Shown here: piece after piece, positions 56,859 to 64,000 of the stretch
Layout of the letters: each line of letters opens with the position of its first letter
Numbering within the stretch: the first letter of the stretch is position 1
Assembly: GCF_000813745.1 (NCBI RefSeq)
Contig: NZ_JWLC01000025.1
Coordinates: 313,610-377,609 of the forward strand
DNA from: Leisingera sp. ANG-M1
GTDB taxonomy: Bacteria > Pseudomonadota > Alphaproteobacteria > Rhodobacterales > Rhodobacteraceae
Length of the DNA stretch: 64,000 bases
Direction: 5' to 3'
Program-made: the position numbers and the translations under genes
The notes under the pieces: model-generated
Database searches by the model: none
Told to the model about the DNA's origin: nothing
The model's input: only the letters and a program-made list of their open reading frames with translations

Positions 56859-57722
56859 TTACTGTTTCCGCCCGTCCGCCATATCTATCAGCGCACCATT
56901 GAACTCAGCTCCGAGGATCAAAATCGCCGCATTGAGATAGAGAAAGATCATTGCTGCCATGGCGCCAGCCAAGCCGGCATATGTCGCCGAATACTGCGCA
57001 AAAGAGCTGACATAAAAGGCAAAGCCGCTGCCTGCTGCTGCCCAAAGCAGGAGTGTCAGCACAACACCCGGCAGAATCCTCCGGACCCTGTGCACCCGCC
57101 CTGGCAGCAACACGTGGAAAGCGATCACAGCGCCTGCAGGCAGCAGCAGCGCCAGCAGGCCGCTCAGCCCTTGCTCCCATTGGCCGGACAGGCGGCCCAG
57201 GGGCAGAATATCCGCAAGGAACCGCACATAGAGCGGCAACAGCAATTCAAAAACGGCGGCCGCCAGAATGCCGGCACCGCCTAGAATTACCAGCCCAACA
57301 CAGATTCCGCGGGTTTTCCAAAACGGGCGGGTGTCGGTGTCGTGGTAGGCCTGCACCATGGCAATCCTGACGGCATCCACGCCGTTTGACGCAAAGTACA
57401 AGGCTAGTAGACCGCCCAATGTGGCCAGCTGCGTGCTGGATGTCTTCAGGACGGCCTCGAGCTCCGCCAGTATTGGCTGGGCAACCGAGTCAGGCCAAGC
57501 TCCAAAGACCAGCTCTGTCAAGCTATCCATTTCCACATCCTGCGACAGAACGCCTGCCACGGTGCCCGCCAGCGCGACCGTGAAAAGGACAAAAGGAAAC
57601 AGCGCCAGCATCATCGACATGGCAATATGGCTGCTCATCACCCAACCGTTCTTCCGGCTGAAGCGGCGGGCAGCAGTGACCAGAGCCGCAGGCCAGCGGC
57701 GGAGAGGAGGCAGGATCGGCAT
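56859..57722 (-). CDS. YihY/BrkB family inner-membrane protein
   Basis: A 287-residue integral membrane protein with about six helices (for example MLALFPFVLFTVALAG, VGLVILGGAGILAAAVF and GAMAAMIFLYLNAAILILGAE). The N-terminal SSHIAMSMMLALFPF and C-terminal IFLYLNAAILILGAEFNG segments identify the YihY/BrkB (formerly 'ribonuclease BN') family. Its function is not established; the old RNase BN label is wrong for this family. It is divergent from the cardiolipin synthase gene, with 145 bases between. Confidence 0.88.
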   Translation of the reverse strand: MPILPPLRRWPAALVTAARRFSRKNGWVMSSHIAMSMMLALFPFVLFTVALAGTVAGVLSQDVEMDSLTELVFGAWPDSVAQPILAELEAVLKTSSTQLATLGGLLALYFASNGVDAVRIAMVQAYHDTDTRPFWKTRGICVGLVILGGAGILAAAVFELLLPLYVRFLADILPLGRLSGQWEQGLSGLLALLLPAGAVIAFHVLLPGRVHRVRRILPGVVLTLLLWAAAGSGFAFYVSSFAQYSATYAGLAGAMAAMIFLYLNAAILILGAEFNGALIDMADGRKQ

Positions 57723-57867
57723 GGGCCGAAAGTTCCATAGCTGCCGCCGGAAGGCCAGACACCCAAAGTGGATTTGCCCGTGACGTCACCTGTTGGCAGC
57801 ACCGCATGTGGAAGAGAGGCTCGTGGGGTACTAGATTGAAGTAAAGGCAAAATCTCTAGGCCGTGGA

Positions 57868-59277
57868 ATGTTCTGGATTGTTCTTAGCTCCGCCGCGCTG
57901 GCAATTACCTGGACGGCTGCCGGCCTGGCGGCTCTCAGTGCAGCCCGTACCGCGCGCACACCTCAAGGTGCAATTGGCTGGGTTGTGTTCTTGCTGTCAG
58001 CTCCAGTCGCCGCCCTGCCCGCCTATTTGGTGTTTGGTCATCACCGGTTCAAAGGCTACTGGCGCGCCCGCCGGGACGCTCAGCTGGCGGTGACGGCATT
58101 CCGCAACAGCACCCGTTTCGAAGGTGCCGGAACGCTCGCCGTCAATACCGCGCCCTTTGAAGCCATCGCTGGCTTGGCTGTCTGCCGCGGCAATTCCATG
58201 ACCCTGCTGGTTAACGGCTCGGAAACTTTCAGCTCCATCTTTCAAGCGATTGAAAACGCCCAGGAGTATATCCTGATCCAGTATTACATCCTGCGTCCGG
58301 ACGACCTTGGCAAACAGATCCAGGCCAGGCTGATTGCCGCCGCTGAGCGGGGTGTGACCGTCTGGTTTATGGTGGACAGCATCGGCAGTCGGCACTTGCC
58401 GCTCAGCTACTTCCGGGCGCTGGAAACCGCCGGTGTTAATACAATAGACCCCGCAGCCCGCAGAGCCCCCTGGCAGCGGCTGCGTATCAATTTCCGCAAC
58501 CACCGGAAAACGGTCATCGTGGATGGCCGCATCGGGTTCACCGGCGGATTGAATGCCGGTGACGAGTATATGGGGCTGAACCCAGCTTTTGGTCCTTGGC
58601 GTGACACCCAAGTTCGCCTGACGGGCCCAGTTGTGCAGCAGTTGCAACTGGCCTTTGCCGAAGACTGGCATTGGCGCACCCTGGAGCCCGTTCTGGAGCT
58701 CCTGAACTGGGAGGCACAGCCATCGCCGCAGGACCGTCCGGGACTGATTGTTGCCACCGGCCCCGGCGACAACACGGGCAATTGTTCGATGATGTTCTTC
58801 TCCGCCATCGCAGCCGCCAAAGAGCGAATATGGATGGCCTCTCCGTACTTTGTGCCGGATCAGGATGTTTACGCAGCTCTGAAGCACGCGGCTCTCAGCG
58901 GGCTGGATGTCCGGCTCCTGCTTCCCGAGACCATTGACCACTACCTCCCTTGGCTTGCCGGATTTGCGTTTTTTGATGAGCTGCGGGCGGCAGGTGTGAA
59001 AATCCTCCGCTACCAGGGCGGCTTTATGCACCAGAAGTGCTTTGTCATTGATGACACGCTGGCCGGCATTGGCACAGCAAACCTCGACAACCGGTCCTTC
59101 CGGCTGAATTTCGAAACCATGGCGCTGTTCTTTGACAAGCTGTCAGCGGCCGAGACAGCGGAAATGCTGAGCAGGGATTTCCAACGCGCAACCGAGCTGA
59201 CGATACCTCTGGACCGCCAAAAATTGCCGGTTCGCCTGTTTGCCCCGGTGGCTCGGTTGCTGGCACCTGTGCTTTAA
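57868..59277 (+). CDS. cls: Cardiolipin synthase, phospholipase D type
   Basis: This enzyme condenses two phosphatidylglycerol molecules to cardiolipin at the inner membrane. It has 469 residues, with two N-terminal membrane segments (about 3-25 and 34-56). Two HKD motifs follow: NHRKTVIVDG (His212, Lys214, Asp219) and MHQKCFVIDD (His388, Lys390, Asp395), each followed by the glycine/asparagine-rich strand typical of the superfamily. Both catalytic halves are intact. The last four bases overlap the stop of the convergent K+ channel gene. Confidence 0.92.
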   Translation: MFWIVLSSAALAITWTAAGLAALSAARTARTPQGAIGWVVFLLSAPVAALPAYLVFGHHRFKGYWRARRDAQLAVTAFRNSTRFEGAGTLAVNTAPFEAIAGLAVCRGNSMTLLVNGSETFSSIFQAIENAQEYILIQYYILRPDDLGKQIQARLIAAAERGVTVWFMVDSIGSRHLPLSYFRALETAGVNTIDPAARRAPWQRLRINFRNHRKTVIVDGRIGFTGGLNAGDEYMGLNPAFGPWRDTQVRLTGPVVQQLQLAFAEDWHWRTLEPVLELLNWEAQPSPQDRPGLIVATGPGDNTGNCSMMFFSAIAAAKERIWMASPYFVPDQDVYAALKHAALSGLDVRLLLPETIDHYLPWLAGFAFFDELRAAGVKILRYQGGFMHQKCFVIDDTLAGIGTANLDNRSFRLNFETMALFFDKLSAAETAEMLSRDFQRATELTIPLDRQKLPVRLFAPVARLLAPVL

Positions 59278-59723
59278 GAAATCTCCCGACCTTTTTGATT
59301 GTTCCCGGAAAACAAGCGCCCCATGGCGCTGACCAAAAAAGCAGTGCTGATCCCAAATCCGAACAAGCCGGTCACCGCAGCAAAGGCGGCAAAAATCCGC
59401 AGCGCCGGACCCAGCACCACGTCGCCGTAGCCAAGGGTGGTATAGGTGGCCAGAGAAAAATAGACCGCTGTGTTCCAATCATCAATTGCCCCGACCAGGA
59501 CAAAGGCTGCGGACCAGATCCACACCTGCGCCGTATGGCCGCCGAGAATGATAAAGATGGCCGCCACCAGGATCAGGCCAAGCTGCCAGGCCCGGTAGGG
59601 CTTGGCAAATCCCGCAGACAGCTTGTTCAGCACTGACGCGCACCAAACCAGAACAGAGATCTCAAGGATCAGGCAAACGCTCAGGTAAATCGACCCCCAC
59701 AGCAGCTGGCTCCACAGTGTCAT
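59274..59723 (-). CDS. Two-pore-helix potassium channel family protein (Ion_trans_2)
   Basis: A 149-residue membrane protein with about four hydrophobic segments (around 8-28, 43-60, 65-80 and 115-135). The K+ selectivity filter is in YTTLGYGDVVLGP, directly before the last helix. There is no RCK regulatory domain, so it is a minimal pore protein. ATG 59723 is chosen because the longer in-frame extension to 59948 runs into the promoter region and start of the ABC operon. It converges with cls, overlapping by four bases. Confidence 0.83.
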   Translation of the reverse strand: MTLWSQLLWGSIYLSVCLILEISVLVWCASVLNKLSAGFAKPYRAWQLGLILVAAIFIILGGHTAQVWIWSAAFVLVGAIDDWNTAVYFSLATYTTLGYGDVVLGPALRIFAAFAAVTGLFGFGISTAFLVSAMGRLFSGNNQKGREIS

Positions 59724-59889
59724 GCCGCGCCTCGCTTTCTTGTGAACCTCCGGCAACCTATAGCTGCCCTCCGGAAACTCCTTCTGCAATGTGAATTTAC
59801 ATATCCTGCCGCCTCTGACGCAGGGTCCTGCAATTGTGACGCACTGGACATCTGCCAACCGCACGTATTCAGTGCCAGAGCAGGAAACG

Positions 59890-60576
59890 ATGACCCTAGC
59901 GCCCGGAGGCCGCCGCACGATGGTTCTGACAGTCCGCAACGTGACCAAGGCCTATCCCGGCCAAACTCAGGACATCGCGGTGCTTCGCGGAGTGTCTCTG
60001 GATTTGGCTGCAGGGCAAAGCCTGGCTTTGACTGGCGACAGCGGCTCAGGCAAAAGCACGCTGCTGCATCTGGCCGGAGCACTCGACACGTTTGACAGCG
60101 GCGAGATCGAAATCTGCGGCACGCCTCTTTCCGGCCTGAACGACACCCGAAGGGCCGCGTTGCGAAGACGGGATGTATCTCTTGTTTTTCAGCAATTTAA
60201 CCTAATCCCTTCACTTGATATCCAGCAAAATATCTCGTTGCACGCCCGGCTTGGAAACCGGTGGGATGCAGATTGGGGGCGTCATTTATCGGAGCGGCTT
60301 GGCTTGGCAAAGCTGCTTGACCGCTATCCTGAGCAACTCTCTGGCGGCCAGCAGCAACGGGTGGCGATTGCCCGCGCGCTTGCGGTCCGTCCCAAGCTGC
60401 TGCTGGCTGACGAACCAACCGGAAACCTGGATGAGACAGCCAGTTCAGCGGTTATGGAGCTGATGCTGGCACTCGTCAGTGAAAGCGGCGCAGCCCTGTT
60501 CCTTGTGACCCATTCCGCGGCGATCGCGCAGATGCTGGACAGGCAATTGCATCTCAAGCACGGACAGACAGGATGA
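59890..60576 (+). CDS. ABC transporter ATP-binding protein (LolD/MacB type)
   Basis: A 228-residue nucleotide-binding subunit. Walker A is GDSGSGKST (49-57), the signature is LSGGQQQR (150-157), and Walker B is LLLADEPTGNLDE (170-182), a sequence typical of the LolD/MacB/FtsE branch, which powers lipoprotein or other envelope extrusion rather than small-solute uptake. ATG 59890 follows AGGAAA; an internal ATG at 59920 is also possible. Its stop overlaps the permease start (ATGA). It is the first gene of a three-gene operon that resembles the attE-F/G-H group of Agrobacterium. Confidence 0.88.
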   Translation: MTLAPGGRRTMVLTVRNVTKAYPGQTQDIAVLRGVSLDLAAGQSLALTGDSGSGKSTLLHLAGALDTFDSGEIEICGTPLSGLNDTRRAALRRRDVSLVFQQFNLIPSLDIQQNISLHARLGNRWDADWGRHLSERLGLAKLLDRYPEQLSGGQQQRVAIARALAVRPKLLLADEPTGNLDETASSAVMELMLALVSESGAALFLVTHSAAIAQMLDRQLHLKHGQTG

Positions 60577-62990
60577 CCCGCGCCGCACTGCACGCGGTCC
60601 TGTCGCATTGGTGGCGGCATCCGCTGCAACTCGCGACCTTGATGGCGGGATTGGCGCTGGCAACGGGCCTTTGGTCGGCGGTTCAAGCCATCAACGCCGA
60701 GGCGCGCGCCAGCTATGCCCGTGCTGCGGAACAGCTTGGCACCGCTGGCGCCGACCGCTTGCTTGCGGAGAACGGCACGATCCCGCTGGGCCGTTATGCC
60801 GCCTTGCGGCGTGCAGGATGGAACCTGGCGCCTGTCCTGGAAGGCACTGTCAGGTTCGGCCGCCAAAGCTTTGATCTTATGGGGGTTGATCTTCTTAACC
60901 ACCCGATGGTCGCAAATTTGGCGAATGCGGCAGAACAAGACGGCGTGCAGCCATTGGACGCGCTGCTGCCGTCCGGTCGGCTGTTTGCGCACCCGGCCAC
61001 AGCAATCGCGCTTGAGGCCAACCAAACTCCCTATCCTGTCACGTCTACGGAGGCGCTGCCCCGCAATGTTGTGGCCGCGGACCTGAGTCTCGCCAGCCGG
61101 CTGCTGCGCCAGCCGAAAAGCCTGAGCTATCTTTTGATACTGCCCGATCAGCTGCCTGGCCTCCGGCCGCTTGCCGAAATTGCGCCTGGGCTTATCCACG
61201 CCAAAGCGGACTCGGCGTCGGCTGATACCGCACGTCTGACAGATAGTTTCCATCTGAATCTGACCGCCTTTGGCTTGCTCTCTTTTGCTGTTGGCCTGTT
61301 CATTGTTCAAGGCGCCATTCTATTGAGCCTGGAGCAGCGCCGCGGGCTGATCCGGACCCTGCGCGGCCTTGGTGTCCCAATGGGCCTGCTTGTTGCAGTG
61401 TTTGCAGCTGAGCTTGCCTTTGTTGCCTTGGCCGCCGGGCTGGCCGGATTGGCGGGCGGCTACTTTGTTGCGGCGGCACTGCTGCCCGGGGTCAGCGCAA
61501 CTTTGGCAGGTCTTTACGGAGCTCCCGTCGAAGGCAGTTTGTCGCTGCGCCCGGTCTGGGCTTTGTCGGGGCTTGCTATGGCGTTTGGCGGTACAGTCCT
61601 TGCCGGGGCTCAGTCGCTGTTTGCGATATGGCGTATGCCGCTGCTGAGCGCGCCCGCGGCCCATGCCCGCGGTCAGCAGGCCGGCAGATCCCAGTGGGGC
61701 TCTGCCATTGCCGGCATTGCATGTATTCTGGTCGGCATTCTCATCCTGAAAACCTTTCAGGGGCTTCTTGCCGGATTTGCCTTCCTCGGAGGCCTGATGC
61801 TGGGTGCCGCCATGGTTCTTCCCTTGCTGATCTCTGCCGGGTTGTTGCTGGGCGCGCGGCTGGCCCGGAGACCATTCAGCGCCTGGCTTTGGGCAGATAC
61901 AAGGGCCCAACTGCCTGGAATGTCGCTGGCCCTGATGGCCCTCCTCCTGGCGCTGGCTACGAATATCGGCGTTGGAACAATGGTTTCCAGCTTCCGGCTC
62001 ACCTTCAACGGCTGGCTTGATCAGCGCCTGTCCGCCGAGGTTTATGTCACGGCAACCAGCGACGCGCAGGGAGCCGAACTAGCAACCTGGCTCAACCAGA
62101 AAGGAATCAGGGTTCTGCCGATCCGGCGCCACGATCTGCGCTTCAGAGGGGCTCCGCTGCGCTTGTACGGGGTTATTGACGACGCGACCTACCGGGACAA
62201 CTGGCCAATGCTGCAAAGCCTGCCGGATGCATGGGATCAGGTTGCCGCCGGCAAGGCCCTGCTGGTCAACGAGCAGCTTGCAAACCGTCACGGGTTGTCT
62301 CCCGGAGCCGAGCTCCGGATCGCGGCTGGCTGGGAGATGACCATAGCCGGGATTTACTCCGACTACGGCAACCCCAATGGCCAGGCAATTGTGTCTTTGC
62401 CAGAGTTGCTCCAGCACGCTCCGGATATTGCGAACCGTCAATTCGGCTTGCGCCTGCCGCCTGATCAGCTGCCGGAAACTATTAGCGAAATCCGGAAAGC
62501 TTTTGAAATACCGCGGGAAAACATCATTGATCAGGCCGAGCTCAAGGCGCGATCCTTATCTGTCTTCGACCGAACCTTTGTGATCACCGCGGCACTAAAC
62601 CTGCTCACCCTTGGGGTGGCGGGATTTGCCATGCTGACAAGCCTGCTTACACTGTGGAGCCAGCGGTTGCCGCAATTGGCGCCAGTCTGGGCGATGGGCG
62701 TGACCCGCCGGCAGCTGGCTGCTGCCGAATTGCTGCGGAGCCTTCTGCTTGCAGCCATCACGGCGTTGCTGGCTTTGCCTTTAGGGCTGGTGCTGGCCTG
62801 GGCGCTGCTAGCGGTGATCAATGTCGAGGCCTTCGGGTGGAAACTGCCTATGTATCTGTTCCCAATTGACTGGCTGCGCCTGTTCCTGCTTGCACTGCTG
62901 GCCGCAGTGGCCGCCGCGGCTTTGCCCGCTCTGCGTCTCAGCCGGTTGGACCCGGCAGAATTGCTCAAGGTGTTTGCCCATGAACGCTAA
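60573..62990 (+). CDS. ABC transporter permease, FtsX/MacB-like, double-length
   Basis: An 805-residue permease. An N-terminal helix (about 16-35) is followed by a ~200-residue periplasmic domain. A block of helices from about 230 to 470 comes next, then a second periplasmic domain, and a C-terminal set of helices (about 665-800) with an FtsX domain (ALNLLTLGVAGFAMLTSLLTLW). It looks like two FtsX-type modules in one chain, so one gene may do the work of separate AttF and AttG subunits. It is translationally coupled to the ATPase upstream and overlaps the next gene by 10 bases. Confidence 0.85.
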   Translation: MTRAALHAVLSHWWRHPLQLATLMAGLALATGLWSAVQAINAEARASYARAAEQLGTAGADRLLAENGTIPLGRYAALRRAGWNLAPVLEGTVRFGRQSFDLMGVDLLNHPMVANLANAAEQDGVQPLDALLPSGRLFAHPATAIALEANQTPYPVTSTEALPRNVVAADLSLASRLLRQPKSLSYLLILPDQLPGLRPLAEIAPGLIHAKADSASADTARLTDSFHLNLTAFGLLSFAVGLFIVQGAILLSLEQRRGLIRTLRGLGVPMGLLVAVFAAELAFVALAAGLAGLAGGYFVAAALLPGVSATLAGLYGAPVEGSLSLRPVWALSGLAMAFGGTVLAGAQSLFAIWRMPLLSAPAAHARGQQAGRSQWGSAIAGIACILVGILILKTFQGLLAGFAFLGGLMLGAAMVLPLLISAGLLLGARLARRPFSAWLWADTRAQLPGMSLALMALLLALATNIGVGTMVSSFRLTFNGWLDQRLSAEVYVTATSDAQGAELATWLNQKGIRVLPIRRHDLRFRGAPLRLYGVIDDATYRDNWPMLQSLPDAWDQVAAGKALLVNEQLANRHGLSPGAELRIAAGWEMTIAGIYSDYGNPNGQAIVSLPELLQHAPDIANRQFGLRLPPDQLPETISEIRKAFEIPRENIIDQAELKARSLSVFDRTFVITAALNLLTLGVAGFAMLTSLLTLWSQRLPQLAPVWAMGVTRRQLAAAELLRSLLLAAITALLALPLGLVLAWALLAVINVEAFGWKLPMYLFPIDWLRLFLLALLAAVAAAALPALRLSRLDPAELLKVFAHER

Positions 62991-64000
62991 ATCTGCATTG
63001 TCTTTGCTCCTTGCCGGCTGGGCTGCTACAGCCCAGGCTCAAGGGTTTGCCGGGCTGGGCAGCGATGCTGAAGGCTTTGCAATACCGCAACGGGGTTATC
63101 AGCTTTCCTTTCCGCAAGACCACGGGGCCCACCCGGATTTCCGCATTGAATGGTGGTACTTAACCGCCAACCTTAAAAGCGCATCCGGAACCAGGTTCGG
63201 CATCCAGTGGACTCTTTTCCGGTCCGCTTTAGCCCCGGGTGAAGCCGACGGGTGGCAGAGCCCGCAAATCTGGATGGCCCATGCAGCGGTGACAGAGTCC
63301 GACCGTCATCTGTTCGCCGAGCGCATTGCCCGCGGCGGAATTGGCCAGGCTGGGGTATCAGCAAACCCCTTCGAAGCATGGATCGACGGCTGGCAGATGC
63401 GGTCAACAGACGGTGCTCTTGAAGAACTGCAGCTAACCGCCTCAGGAAAAGCGTTTTCCTACGACTTAAAGCTGTCCGCCGAAGGGCCTTTGGTTAAACA
63501 CGGCGAAAATGGCTATTCCGTGAAATCAGAGAGCGGTCAGGCAAGCTATTACTATTCGCAGCCGCATTACCAAGTCACTGGCACGCTGGATCTGCCGGAA
63601 GGAACGGTGGACGTGAGCGGCCACGGATGGCTGGACCGGGAATGGTCAAGCCAGCCATTGGCAGAGGATCAAAGCGGATGGGACTGGTTCTCGCTCAGCT
63701 TTGACAGCGGTGACAAACTGATGGGCTTTATCCTGCGCGGCGACAGTGGCAATTACACGTCAGGAACCTGGATTTCAGCAGGTGGCACGGCAAAGCCGCT
63801 TGCCGAAGGCAGCTTTCAAGCAGAACCGTTGGAGTTTAGCAATGTCGAGGGGCGCCGGATCCCCACCCGGTGGCAAATCAAACTGCCGCAAAGAAACGTT
63901 TCCGCGGAAGTTCAGGCACTTAATCCGCAAAGCTGGATGGGAACATCATTTTCCTACTGGGAGGGGCCCGTAACGGTGAACGGCAGCCACAACGGCACGG
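62981..64000 (+). CDS. COG5621/AttH-type exported protein (lipocalin-like, CrtC family), 3' end outside the window
   Basis: The frame is open from ATG 62981 to the end of the window, giving 340 residues of a longer protein. A signal peptide (about 1-20, ending AQAQ) is followed by a domain with HPDFRIEWWYLTANL, FGIQWTLFR, GHGWLDREWSSQPL and WDWFSLSF. These are hallmarks of the AttH/hydroxyneurosporene-synthase-like lipocalin fold. The tryptophan-rich WWYLT and W-D-W-F patterns are well conserved. It is the third gene of the ABC operon, overlapping the permease by 10 bases. Databases often call it a 'predicted secreted hydrolase' without evidence. Its substrate is unknown; a lipophilic ligand is a reasonable guess. 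Confidence 0.85.

Overview
The window is a chromosomal stretch of a marine alphaproteobacterium, most likely Rhodobacteraceae of the Roseobacter group (a Leisingera, Phaeobacter or Ruegeria-like organism). This rests on the gene families and their order (rplU-rpmA-GNAT-obgE-proB-proA, ppiD-trpE, trpG-trpD/trpC-moaC-moeA-lexA, an aerobic B12-dependent NrdJ, ChpT, OlsBA), a gene-transfer-agent lysis pair, high GC content, and the alphaproteobacterial LexA-box form GTTC-N7-GTTC. Genus assignment is inference. No insertion sequence, prophage block, CRISPR array or rRNA operon is visible. Almost all of the window is ordinary core genome with short intergenic gaps and many 4-base start/stop overlaps.

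Layout. 1-9.9 kb (mostly +): the end of indolepyruvate ferredoxin oxidoreductase, an acyltransferase, murI, argC, then a cytochrome c maturation cluster ccmE-[endolysin-holin]-ccmF-ccmH with the phage-type lysis pair inside it, followed by a crotonase. 10-13.9 kb (-): a membrane-anchored RTX protein, gltA and gltX. 13.9-25 kb: comEC facing lexA, then on the minus strand moeA, moaC, trpC, ung, trpD and trpG; a divergent polysaccharide deacetylase separates these from trpE. 25-31.6 kb: ppiD, an aminotransferase, gpt and fabI (-), then pdxH, a double cold-shock protein, a DUF192 protein and tRNA-Pro (+). 31.7-36.1 kb: a 0.7 kb non-coding stretch with tandem CtrA-type motifs, then nrdJ.

36-54 kb: tesB, aroQ overlapping an atypical LuxR regulator, a structured non-coding stretch, tsf and rpsB, the ornithine-lipid pair olsB-olsA, a DUF3553 gene divergent from chpT, proA-proB-obgE-GNAT, rpmA-rplU, a DUF2059 protein, tRNA-Ser, and an acyl-CoA dehydrogenase. 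52-54.4 kb: a folate/corrinoid one-carbon operon. 54.6-64 kb: ppx/gppA, rlmE, a YihY protein, a phospholipase-D type cardiolipin synthase, a K+ channel, and an ABC exporter operon (ATPase, FtsX-type permease, COG5621/AttH-type protein) that runs out of the window.

How the parts fit. Several items connect to the CckA-ChpT-CtrA phosphorelay, which in Rhodobacterales controls gene transfer agents, motility and quorum sensing: chpT is here, a perfect tandem CtrA motif lies upstream of nrdJ, and the GTA-type endolysin/holin pair lies in the ccm cluster. Cobalamin dependence appears twice (NrdJ and the methyltetrahydrofolate methyltransferase). LexA and Ung lie in or next to the trp/moa operon. The most interesting points for follow-up are the lysis module in the ccm cluster, the CtrA tandem, the LuxR with a non-canonical ligand pocket, the one-carbon trio, and a small family of intergenic hairpin repeats.
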